This document shows, piece after piece, positions 1-10,900 of a DNA stretch of 64,000 bases. This stretch comes from Echinococcus granulosus. Lineage: Eukaryota > Platyhelminthes > Cestoda > Cyclophyllidea > Taeniidae. A program made the position numbers and the translations under genes. The DNA lies in contig NW_020170507.1 of the NCBI RefSeq assembly GCF_000524195.1, positions 150,768 through 214,767 on the forward strand. The letters run 5' to 3'. How positions within the stretch are numbered: the first letter of the stretch is position 1; the number at the start of each line of letters is the position of its first letter. The notes under the pieces were generated by a model. It did no database searches and was not told where the DNA came from. It saw nothing but the letters and a program-made list of their open reading frames with translations.

Positions 1-3000
1 GCAACTAAGCGAGATTATTTGATTATCAACGTAGGTATGCAGCAACAGCTGTTTATGCAGGAAATTTCAAATTAATGAACACTACCCTAGGACCCTACCT
101 GGTATCGTCATTAATGCCTACAAAGAATCTAATCATGCCATCATCCAGAGGCAAAAATCGGCAAACGACACAACGCGTTTGCATCAGGTCACTAACAGCA
201 CTTTTTTCAGGACTATAAATTTTTATTAATGAGTTGGCATTACCCAATGATTTAGTTTTCAAGAAAACACCTTAGTTAATTCCAATAGGAAAACAAGACC
301 CATATGACTAAAATGGGCCTTTTTAAAACGATTAATAAACAGTATTCGCTTACCCAAACTGTTTTCTGTACCAAAGTTTGCTGTGACATCTATCGGGAAG
401 AAGTGATGTCTGAAAAAGTGTATGAAATTAATGAAAGTAGGATAGATAGCGTACTTGGTCATCCGGTTTTAAATGCAACTGATTACATATTCTCCGTATT
501 CACAGTAGGTACTGGCTGACTCATCTGCTTCTATTTAAAACATCGGTAATAATAAAAACACTTTTCGGGACCAGAAATGGAGGTGTTGCGAGAGATATCG
601 TCAAATCTACTGTATTCTGACAAATAAAGCGAAAAATTGGGATGGAGGGCCCCGACGAAGCCAGGCACTGTTTTAATCTTCAACTAAAAGAATGGTATTC
701 AGCATTCTGTTGCATTCATGCCGCCTATGCTAGCAGTATTTCAACCCACTTAATAAGCTCATCTTTAGACTCGTAAACTCCCAGAGGTAACTCGGCCGCT
801 ATATGTAGGCAGCCACATGGATGACTACGATATACACTACTTATGCATAAATACTTGTGAAGAAAAAGGGCCTGATGCTCAACTTTTTTTGGGTGTCGAG
901 AGCTAAACATTAGGGGCGTTTAGATTAGCTAGCTTCCATTGGTAATCGCTCCGCATGCTAGTAAGCTTTTAAAAACTTGGGTAAATATCTACGTATTATA
1001 TATTTACATTTATAAAAGAAACTAGTCGTATTGAATAGCTAAAGAACTGACATTTATGATAAAAATGCATTTGTATCGACTCGTGAATCTATATCAACGA
1101 TGGCAAGTTAAAGTAGAAAACTAAGTGATTCCGTCAGGAAACGAAAAACTAGTACAATCAAACTAGTAAACAGCTTAAATATGGAAATAAAGTGGTGGAA
1201 ATCGAAACTTTTTGAAATGGATATTCAAAAAAATCTGACAATTGGATAAAGCTTTTGAGTAGATGCCAAACAACCTTTGTCAAACCGGCTAATAAGCAAA
1301 AAGTCTATGGTTTCTGGTCTGGTGAAGAAGATAGGAATTGTGAATACGAAATTACCCAGGACTGGGGCTTGCAGAGGGCGCACTCATTCTGCCAAGGTAT
1401 TCAGGACTCTCCATGTACGCGGGGAGGTAGACCGTTTCCATCGTCATACACATTGTTTTGTAGGCACTAAGGCAAATATTTAGGGAAAAATAGAGGACCC
1501 TGTTACTTCCAAACCAGTTAAATAGAAGTACAGTTCCTCAGATTTTGAAAGTTAAAGCATTGTGGTAATATAAATTGACACAGGGGGAGGGAATACATAA
1601 TTCTATGGTTGCTCATTCCACATGAAATGACCGCTCCACAAGTCCAACTTTTCCATATCTTAAAAGGGAAGTAGTACGGTTATTTCGACACCACTAACTT
1701 GTTTCCTGTGACCTCTAGTGGAGAACCCTAAAAGGTGGACAGAAAACGAGAAAATTAATGAAGGAGACTTGCACGACGCTTTAGAATAAATTAAACGCAA
1801 GAATACATAATTAATGAGTACGGAATCCTTGTTTTTGTGCCTTCGTTTTGCAAAGCTGTTTACTAACAAAGAATGAAAGTGATTAATGGAGTTTCTCCCA
1901 AATTTTAGCAGTGCGCAACTTGCATCAATCCAGTGGTTAAGTGATTCAAGCTATTACTCATTCACATAGCCATTAAAGCCGAAGCAAGGGTGGGTAAAGG
2001 TGTGGCCTACAAAGGTATCTTAGCTATCTCTTCCGACGTTGGCACATGGTACTCTCTTCCAGCGCTTGTATATTACACTTCAGTTCACGAGGTAAAATTG
2101 CTGTTGGTTCAATGTGTATAGGTGCATGATTTTGCTTTTCTTCTTTTGTAAAAGTAATTAACTCAATAATGTGGTGACGATAAATCTACACTTAGCTCAA
2201 TGTACGCTGAGTGGTTCAAATTCTTTCTTTTTAAACACTATTTATCCACTACCTTTAGCTGACTTCGTTAGCGATAAATCGTAGTCTCGAGGTCATTGAG
2301 GTTCGCCAATTACCTTGCAGAGATAGTGGCAAGATGCCACAGCCAAGTCACTACTTTATTAATCGATGCTCTCCTATTTGCTTTGGTACTAATTTGGTTG
2401 AGGGAGCGAAGCCAAATGAAATCCGAAGGCTTGCCAAACCTACGTGCCTCAAAAAACGATCCAGTTTTGAATCAAACGTTTGATCTGCTACATCTTGGCG
2501 GGAAACAAGCGTGGGTACTTCAACTATGAAAAGTCAGTTTTCGGTTCAATAAACGCCTTGGTTCCAACTCAAGTTTCTCATGTGGCTGGTCCATTTTCAG
2601 GGTAAAAAATACCTTCAAGAACAGAGGTTTCCAGTTTATGAACTAATTATTCCCCCAACTGCAAACCACCTAGTCTACACTGCTGTATTAGTGCCACAAA
2701 GGAGCCTTACTCAAGGACAACGCAAACTACCACCTGTAAATACTCCAAAAATTTGTTCCAATAAGACAAAATGGCTTATGAGCCACAAAAGGTAAAGCTG
2801 TATTTGCCTTAAGGTAACTGATAGCTAGGTTGCAACCGCAGTCATCGCTTAGTCAAAATCCACCTGCCGCAGTCGCTTGATCAAGTTTCACAAGGCCATT
2901 ATGGACGAACTCAAGTTGGGAGTTGTGCCTACAACCAGATATAATACTCTCACTTAAGTGACTGTTCTATTCCAAATCAGAACATACAAACGTCATGCTA

Positions 3001-4200
3001 AGCCCATGAAGTAGTAGGTAGGATGACAATGCCAATCATCCAAAACAATATTAAGCGGTCACATGATCCACCTTTACACCTTGGCAGTAAAAATGGAAAT
3101 GCTTCACCGTATAGTTCCATTACCGCATCAATTTGCGGAAGCAAATGGCTCATTTTCGTGCCGCTTCTTAGTTTTGGATGAGTAAATCTCTTTCATCCAA
3201 TCACAAATGACCCCAACTCATCATTACTCATCTTCACAGTGTGCCTCAATCGTCTGTTTACTTTTCAAGGTTCAAACAGCCTTTCAGAGCTAAACTTTTC
3301 AAACTACCCAACGATACACTTTTCATTAGCGAATAGCGTTCTACGCTGGAATTGTACGAAGGCCATTGCATGCAAAGACAAAAGATCAGAATCTAATCAT
3401 AAAAATGAACAACACTGACAACACTTCATAATTACAAAAAATAATAGCAAAAGCGAATGCCAGGGATGATATACATCATACATCTTTAAAGTTCAGCGAC
3501 CCAATTTCGTTGAACTTCTTTCTCCCTCCCACTTAGTGTAAATTCAAACGGTGACTTGGAACATATCTGCCCTATAATCAATCTTATTCGTCTACTTCCA
3601 TCTTGCGCTTCTAGCGCGAGTTTGTTACTTTAATGGGTAAAATCACATGCAATGCGCACTCTCTAACTATTCACATCACTAGAAGCCAAAAACTTTGTTT
3701 CTCAATATCTTAAGTTGCTCATGATGAGAAACCGACTCCACGATGAGGTTCAAGAGCAACGTAAATTATCACCCATAACAAAAAGGTGGTCGATGGGATG
3801 ATGAGTCTGGAGAATAATCACAAAACAACATACTACCACACTTTTGTAACGGAAATTAAAACCAACAGCAACAAAATTTAGGGTTGAAAATTCAGGCACT
3901 TCACACTTAATAGCGCTCTCTCACACCGCCTTTTAATACTTTGGCTACCAGAATCCCAGGAAGAAGTCAACCATCACAGCTTGATGTTTTGCTGCCCAAC
4001 TATAGTATTAATTGTCACTAATTATTACAACCGTCTCAACTGTTGCTCAAAAACAAAGAAATGCAAATGTCTTCTGATTAAGAACTCCATACAGCTATTT
4101 AATCCTTTTAAACTCCAATGATATTTTCACAACCCATGATTTTGCATAAACATGAAGTGATTGAAAAACCTCACAGACACGTGGAGCTGCTGATGACGAC
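1..4200. other. No supportable gene
   Basis: AT-rich sequence with only short open frames (under 80 codons), mostly from non-ATG starts. None shows a recognisable motif or paired splice sites. I saw no copy of the LTR family described elsewhere in the window. It may be the 3' flank or introns of the minus-strand gene that begins further right. I cannot exclude small exons, because exons in this genome can be under 50 nt. Confidence 0.5.
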
Positions 4201-4204
4201 ATTG

Positions 4205-4581
4205 TTAATCGACGCAAAAATTCAAAATCCACCTGGTCCACTCGGGCGTGTGCACGAGACGAGCAATGCAGAGTGGATCAGCGTTAGCGTCTGCAGTAGC
4301 CGAATCAATTGCCTCCGAAATGACTGTCGTGAGGCGCGGTGACAAACCGAGAAGCTGTGGCAGATGCGATGAACCGATTGGTGTTACTACGCGTCCACAC
4401 TTGCTGCATTTGGTTTGAAGATTGGTGGACCAGTGGCTGTGTTGCTGGTACTGGTCCAACTCCTCACTGGCCAAAACGCGACCGCTGTGGAGGAGGAGGA
4501 GGAGCTGTTGCAATGGCGCCTTCAGTCGGTTGCAGAGCGCTGGGGAGACACTGTCTGTCTCAATTTTGTTCACAACTTCGA
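4205..4581 (-). CDS. Probable 3'-region exon of a minus-strand gene, product unknown
   Basis: On the minus strand a strong acceptor (pyrimidine tract ending CTTCTAG) precedes an open frame of about 125 codons with clearly higher GC than its surroundings. The peptide begins EVVNKIETDS, has a Leu-rich helix (LKAPLQQLLLLLHSGR) and a Cys pair (KCSKCG), and ends either at a TAA at 4205-4207 or at a GTGGAT donor just before 4233. The acceptor needs a preceding exon ending in phase 1. It has the same orientation as the sorting nexin exons at 7.8-12.6 kb and could be a late exon of that gene, but the sequence does not resemble a PX or nexin-C domain I recognise. The product is therefore left open. 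Confidence 0.45.
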
Positions 4582-4908
4582 CTAGAAGGTAAAAGCAAAA
4601 AATAAGCCCTATTTGCTGATTTTGTATAATGACTGCTATTGAGAATGGAAAGTTTGATACAACTGGGACTTTGGTCTCGATTAAAGTAACCACTTCGAGC
4701 AATAGTCCCACTTTCCATTTATATAGTGAATACTATTAAAGAGGTGTTAGGAAATCCCTTTTTTTCTTCGATTTTACAGACCTCCACAACCAAAAGGCAG
4801 CAGTAGCCTTTTACTTAATGCTATACTTTTGATCTAACTTGTCAAATAACGTCCAAGCTTCCTTAGCTCAAGCCGCATCCTGATAAACTCTAAAACGTAT
4901 ATTATGCT

Positions 4909-5103
4909 TGTAATGCGTTGGTTGCATGCCTAACTCTTGATTTTGATAAGAGGGAAACTCAGATGCTTCATCAATGTGCTCTCGTCGGGTGGGCCAGGCC
5001 CCGGGCCATGCCAGTAGCCCCAAGCCCTAGTGTTGTCAAATACACATATTCGGCTCGAGTACTATGCCTTCTTTCATCTTCGGAAAAGTCTCGAGGCGCG
5101 ACA
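4909..5103 (+). mobile_element. Solo LTR of the TRIM-like retroelement family
   Basis: A 195-bp copy of the window's LTR family. It starts TGTAATGCGTTGG, contains the conserved core GGCCATGCCAGTAGCCCC and a TA-rich box, and ends with AAGTCTCGAGGCGCGACA. The flanking pentamers are ATGCT (left) and ATGTT (right), a 4-of-5 match consistent with a target-site duplication. No primer-binding site follows, so this is a solo LTR. It lies between the exon at 4.2-4.6 kb and the RGS exon at 7.8 kb of the minus-strand gene(s). Confidence 0.8.
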
Positions 5104-5939
5104 ATGTTGCTTGTAATCATGAAAGCTACCCAGGCTGGAACTCATGCTTGACTTTGTAAACCCGAAAGTAATCAAAATAAAGCACCAACCACATTAAACA
5201 CCACACACCAATTCAATTTTTTCAACAACTACCCTCTGGTATATGCAAAACCGCCGACCTATGAAAAGGACATTTCAGAATATACTGAAAGTACCTTTAG
5301 GATTTAACGAAAGCTTCATGTTAGGCGGAAGAATTACTAAAAGCTAACGACATTCCGAATGCGAGTTATTGAACAACAAACTGAAATACCAAGGAATAAT
5401 GATAATGCCGTAACAATTTTATTCAAAGAACCCAGAATGGCCTGTACGATTCTACCTAGAGAGCTGAGGTGCAGTCAGCGTTCCTTTTCACCTGCTCTTA
5501 GTACCAAATAAAGCCTCAAAAAATGCTGAACGTCACATTTTCCAGTTTATGAAAAAGCGTCTTCAATTAATCAAGCCATCAACCATCACATGAACTTGGT
5601 CAAACTGCAGATTTTGGCGCAATGTTTGAAGGAGCATTTAATAATAAGGTCCACTTAACATGCAAAACGCTAGTAATCGAATCGCCTAACTAGAATGCGA
5701 GAGACGGACTAATTGCTTCGTATGAGCAGTTTCTTTCAATCTCAGATCACCCATTGCAACACCTAGATTGCACAAGAAAATCAAAAAAGATGCTGTGAAA
5801 TAGCTTGAATGCGTTTACTTACAGTAATTCTTGAATCACAATTATGATAAATCATTCATGGCAAAATGCATAGCATTATTGAAGCAGAGCATGTTTCAAC
5901 TCCTGTATTTAATATTAACTTTCAATATATAAACTCAAC

Positions 5940-6137
5940 TGTAATACTTTAATTATTTGCTTAACTCCAGGCTTTTGGGTGAAGAGGCCACTTAGGTGCT
6001 ACGCTATTGCACATTTGCTGGGGGGACTGGCCTCTGGGCTACGCCAGTAGCCCCCAGCCCTTCGGTACGTCAACAATATATGTTCTGTCTGAGTATTATG
6101 TCTACTTTCGTCTTAACGGAAGTCTCGAAGCACTGCA
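5940..6137 (+). repeat. 5' LTR of the reference TRIM-like element
   Basis: 198 bp from TGTAATAC to GCACTGCA. It carries the family core (CTACGCCAGTAGCCCCCAGC) and the 3' block GAGTATTATGTCTACTTTCG. The U3-like left half contains AAGAGGCCACTTAGGTGCT, shared with the copy at 53.3 kb. Confidence 0.85.
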
Positions 6138-6138
6138 C

Positions 6139-6150
6139 TGGTGGCAGCGG
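6139..6150 (+). promoter_or_regulatory. Primer-binding site, tRNA-Leu type
   Basis: TGGTGGCAGCGG begins one base after the 5' LTR, where a reverse-transcription primer site is expected. It is the exact complement of the last 12 nt (CCGCTGCCA plus CCA) of animal tRNA-Leu(AAG). The copy at 51.1-52.1 kb keeps the same site on the minus strand (51919-51930) with one change, again one base from its LTR. The tRNA sequence is from general knowledge, not from this window. Confidence 0.75.
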
Positions 6151-6826
6151 AAAGCAGGTTCAGTCTAGATGGAAATCTACCCTGATTTTTACTGCCGACT
6201 GATCAAAATTAGCGTGACGGAAGAATTGCACATGTTGCGGATGGGAGAATGTGACAGCTCATAACAAAAGGGCTGGAAATGACGAATACTTTCGGCAACC
6301 ACCCTAGTCTCGTATTCTGTAGGAAAGCTATCAACAACTGAAGCAACGCTAGCCGCAAACCATCCGGAAAAGTTTGTTATGGAGCTGTCTACCGTACCTG
6401 TATGAAGATATCGAATATGTGAAAAAGCGATACCTCCATCACTTCTCTACTAGCTGGATATAAGCCAGAGAGCTGTGGACGAAGTGGGAAAGTGGTAAGG
6501 AGGAAAAGGCGCAAAACCTGGCACCCAAAACCTCTTTTAAGCCTGTCCTTTATTGACTACTTTCAGGCCAGCGTTCCTAAGACTAGCTATGGACATACGT
6601 GACGGCCAGCACACTCCCCGTTCCCCAACACAGTCCCCATACAGAAACTTCAGGTCCAGCAGAATTGCCGTGAGGGATCAGTGGCGTTGAGGTCAAGTAT
6701 CTTCTTAGTTGCATGGAAATGCAGCGACTGGAGCAGTTGGTCCTTAAGGTATTTTATTTCAGCACTATTTACATTGTGACGGCTGACGCGGGAGGTCGAC
6801 CAAGGGGAACGGCGGGAACAACGCTT

Positions 6827-6838
6827 AAAAGAGGAGGG
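6827..6838 (+). promoter_or_regulatory. Polypurine tract of the TRIM-like element
   Basis: Twelve consecutive purines (AAAAGAGGAGGG) end three bases before the 3' LTR, where plus-strand priming is expected. The minus-strand copies have related purine-rich runs at the same place (next to 33011 and 51207). Confidence 0.75.
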
Positions 6839-6841
6839 CTA

Positions 6842-7034
6842 TGTCATGCATTGATTGGTTGTTGGGCTTTCGGTTTCTGGTAAAGAGGCCAATTAGTTAC
6901 TCCACCGTTGTAAATTTGCTGGCTTCTGAGCCATGACAGTAGGCCCAAACCCTTCTGCTATCGAATATAAATATACACGTAATGCCTAACTATTAGGTCT
7001 TCCATCGTTTTCAGAAAAGTTTTGGGGCGCTGCA
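6842..7034 (+). repeat. 3' LTR of the reference TRIM-like element
   Basis: 193 bp from TGTCATGCATTG to GGGGCGCTGCA. It keeps the TCGGTTTCTGGTAAAGAGGCC block, the TATAAATATACA box and the TTTCAGAAAAGTTTTGGGGC 3' block. The TATA-like box is consistent with LTR promoter function. Confidence 0.85.
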
Positions 7035-7792
7035 TAACAGTGACTTCGGCTCATTAATAAAAAATGTTACAAGTCATTTACCGAAACGCAATAACGACTT
7101 TGGCTCAACAAAATTACACTGGTTATCAAGAAGTAAGATCTTGTTAAAAGGCGCCCTGTAAACAGTTCTTCGCCATCTTGGAACCACTACTTAGACTTTT
7201 CTATTCCAACTTCACCCAAATAATATCGAGATTAGCCAGTTTAAACAAACGATTTTGTGTTTAATAATATTTTGTAAACGTTTGGAGGAATACATGCTTC
7301 ATTACTCACCTTAGTTTGCTAATGGACATCCACTTTGCAGTATATTTTACTGGGTTGTTGCGAATTCACTCTAACTAGCTAAGCCCAACTGTCAAATAAA
7401 AGGGTAATTTTTAGAGGCAGATAAGAACGATATTTTACCTACTTACAACCCTTTCCACTTTCTAAACACAGTAATATTCCTATGAATCTTAAAAAAATAC
7501 TCTTTTGTTCACCCGCAGTCTTCGTATTCAGGTGATTCCATTTTTTTCTTTAGAGGAGAGGTCTACCATATGCCACCATTTTGGGTTAATGGATGTTATC
7601 GAGGAAATTCCCAAAGGAGATTCAGGAAAAAATATCGTTACTGCATGTGCCAAAGATAGTGATAGCTGTCATCAGAAGTTTGATACATATTAAAATGATG
7701 AATTAATTTAGTGACTTTTAAATAATCTTTACTCTGGGAAGAAAAAAAGTAACAAATTTATCCTACTAAGGAAAGATGAGATGCTGACGTAC

Positions 7793-7907
7793 ACATGAGT
7801 AGGAGGACGGTCATGGTGGTGGAACAGTTAATTGATTTCATGTATTGCACAAAGTTGGCCAACTGCTTCGGCTGCTGTAAAAGAGCCTCCATACGCATGT
7901 TTCTGGG
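7793..7907 (-). CDS. Sorting nexin exon: start of RGS-like domain
   Basis: 115 nt after acceptor TTGCCACTTTTTAG, with a GTACGT donor. It encodes PRNMRMEALLQQPKQLANFV, then QYMKSINCSTTMTVLLLM, resembling the first helices of the SNX RGS domain (L..F..F(L/M)K...(A/V)...L.F.L). The next exon was not found within 7.1-7.8 kb. The TRIM-like element lies further downstream, in what would be intron. Confidence 0.65.
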
Positions 7908-10900
7908 CTAAAAAGTGGCAAAATCAACGGAAATAGGAAATGCTATCAGATTAATGCACATGACTATGCTAGCAACGTTCTAAATATTGTGATGGACCAT
8001 CTGCCTGAAGCGTGTCATTACTAGGTGGTCAATCGAAGGAGAAAAAAATACCCGTGAGGTAGGGACATTTGTAAAGCTTTGTGTGAAAATAGAGTTGTAA
8101 ACTGACGCAAAATTTACAGGTGAAATGGCATAACATTAAGCAAATGCAGTAGCATACGATGACGTGTAGACGGTGATCCCAATTGCACATGAAATGGCGT
8201 ACGCCTATCTGTGTCGTTATGGCCTTCAAGAAGGTTATATTTGAATTAAACGATGTTGCATGGGTTCCTAACCTTCCAATATTACTAGTAATGAAGTTCC
8301 TTAATGATGTTTTCGTCTTCCTGCGTTTTCAAAATTAACTCAGGTACTATATCGGCATCAGGACAGCAGGAGAGGTTCAATTGTGTCAACACTAAGGAAA
8401 AGCTGAATAACATCTTGTCACGACGAATGAATTTATAACCGACAGTGGTGGATGCTGTGAAGCAGAAACCGAATAGGTTCGTGAAAGAAAAGGCAAGAAG
8501 GAATACCATGGACTCAAATCATTACTCCTTCACGTATAAAGTAGAGTAAGCTCTTGATTTGAAAATGTTGTTTACAATACGTTTTTCATAGCCAAACCAC
8601 GAATTGAAGAACGAAATCGACATATTTAGTGAATTCATTTTTTTTTAAAAAACATATTAATCTAGGAAGACTAATGAGCAGCAAAGCAAACGAATGAAGG
8701 AGAGGAAAGTGCCCGAGATGGAAACACCCACAAACTCCTTAAAAACGACAGGTATGCGGTGCATTTGCAGTAGAACAGTACTCAATCTATAGTGATGCTC
8801 TCCGGATGAATATCGACGAAGTTCAACTGGTTAAAATAAGGGCGTCGATGAGAGCCTTGTGGCGTGATGATAATCGCTCCCATAGAAAAAAAGTATTAGG
8901 CATGCAATAATTTCATCATATCACGAATCTCACGCTGGCTGCGTTACTAGCCCTACAATCATTTTGTATAGCTATATACTTTTTGACAAACTCCTACGTC
9001 ACTTACCAATTCTCTGGCGTTTTTGAGCCAATCATTGATGTAGGAATTCAAGAGAGGGACCATAGGGGCATTTGAGGGGTAATCGGTGTCATCCTAAGCA
9101 GAAAGAGAGTAAACTTAAGTGATCCTGTACAAGCACACAGATGATGACCCATGGAAGAGCAATGGCACTTAAGACTTGCACAGCCATATCAATTCAACGC
9201 CTTGTTTACTCCTTTGTTAAATGTGGTTTCAGATTAATACACTATTCACGTGAGACATCTAAGAATTCAACAAACTACTAAATGATACCGCAAGGACTGC
9301 CAGCAACCAGTGTGTTGATAGCTCGGTCGGCTACATTCTAAATTGGAAAAGTGGAAATAAACAAACCTCATGGCCATTCCTGAAGTAGTCATTTTGAAGT
9401 TTGACCTGACCAAATAGTGCACACTAGGTAGTTCGATTATTATTTTTTCTTAAATTACTAATACATTAATTACATTTTTTATTCACTACGCAATAGTATT
9501 CAAACTTGTTGATATGACTGTGGGTCTGTGAAAGTAGTTGCTTTCTATTTCCTTATAAACGAACTATGAGTTTTATAAAGTGGGAAATCAACTTGATGAA
9601 ATTCAAGAAAAAGATTTGAAGTTCCTCAAAAAGTGGCAACCAAACTTTGTTCACGATGAACGCAAACACTCGCGGAATACGTGAGCATAGTAGATTTCAG
9701 TAATTTTATCTACCGGTAACTCCAAACTACAGGATTACACTCATCTATTTTCGTTGTTTGCCAAAAAAGGAATACTTGGGACCATTGAACTTGTGGAAAA
9801 CCAAAGAAATGAAGAAAACTTACCACAATAGGATCAACTAGGTAGAGAAAAACAGTGTTCAGGGAGTCCTAGAACAGGAAAGGCCATTACCATAACAGTT
9901 GAAGCCGTACAAACTTGCACCAAAAGGGAGAATTTTGAAGCTTCTGAGATGTCTTAGAGCGTCCCGCTACAGTACAGTTGTTTATGCCTTGTAACTCGAA
10001 AGGGTTGAGCATTCTTGTAAGACGCTATGAAACCATATCAACCGTTAACATGCATGAATACACAAGCAGTCAATCGAGTAGCTTGCAGGATGTTGAGCCC
10101 ACGACTGTTATTGCTACCATTTAGTCCACAAACGTGGCATCTATTCTTAAATATTGCAAGTAAACGGGTGTTGGACTTACAGGATTGGCGATAGAGTCAA
10201 GAGCAGGCAAGAGAACGTGATTAGCAAGAATCTCGGTGAGAAGGGTCCGTGCACACTGAGCAGTCTGAGTGTGATCGGGACTAACAGAAAAGAGGGGCAG
10301 TTACGCGCATTCTTCTACCAATTGTCCACTAGAACACATACATATCAATATGTTGCCGTGGTTGTATAAATGCGTGGTTTCGGTCTAACTTTCAATTGAG
10401 TAGGAATTGCACGCGAGACCCTATACGCTGATTGTAAAAACTATTACAACACTAGGTGTAAAAAATACATTGTACGCGGGCACCTAATCAACGAGTTAAT
10501 AGACTGATTTCGGTTGCTAATGGCAAAATCATTGTCGACAAATGAGACTGGATTTTAGTTCTCATTAGGGCACTTCACAAAAGGGGAGGTGAAATCACTA
10601 TGGCAAAATCTAGGCATCCACATGCATCAGTGGATCCCCCTACTTTCCGGAGATTCAGAACTCGCAATTTTTATAAGCGAAGCATTTGAGATGCTCCACT
10701 GAAATGGTGAAGGTGATGCTTTCAACTATAATACAACCTTAAAAACAGTTTTCAGGGAATGAGATTCCGTTTTCCGTTTTTTCCGTTGCTCAAATATGGT
10801 CAAAATTTCCTTATGATCTGCACGGCAAAACAGATCATGCGCATTTAAAACTCAGGAGACTATTAAGAGCTAAAACTATGTCCACTCGAGATAGCCAAAA

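Larger units (their letters stand above)
5940..7034 (+). mobile_element. Near-complete TRIM-like LTR retroelement (reference copy)
   Basis: A 1095-bp element built as LTR, primer-binding site, internal region, polypurine tract, LTR. The 5' LTR is 5940-6137 and the 3' LTR 6842-7034. Both begin TGT(A/C)AT and end in GC(A/G)CTGCA-like termini. One base after the 5' LTR comes TGGTGGCAGCGG (6139-6150), which complements the 3' end of metazoan tRNA-Leu(AAG) including its CCA. A polypurine run AAAAGAGGAGGG (6827-6838) lies three bases before the 3' LTR. The ~700-bp internal region has no long ORF. One interrupted frame near 6273-6340 (FGNHPSLVFC then a stop) faintly recalls the start of a Ty3/gypsy Gag capsid. 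LTR identity looks only moderate by eye, so the insertion is old. No protease, reverse transcriptase or integrase is present, so it must move in trans if at all. Confidence 0.85.

Noticed and set aside
8285..8509. Minus-strand frame with an acceptor-like CTTTTCCTTAG and a Glu/Asp-rich end, tempting as a sorting nexin exon
   Set aside because: Its required phase does not match the flanking exons, and no RGS or PX motif is visible.
9306..9337. Longer version of the micro-exon ending at a GTATCA donor
   Set aside because: Leaves phase 1 while the next exon starts in phase 0.
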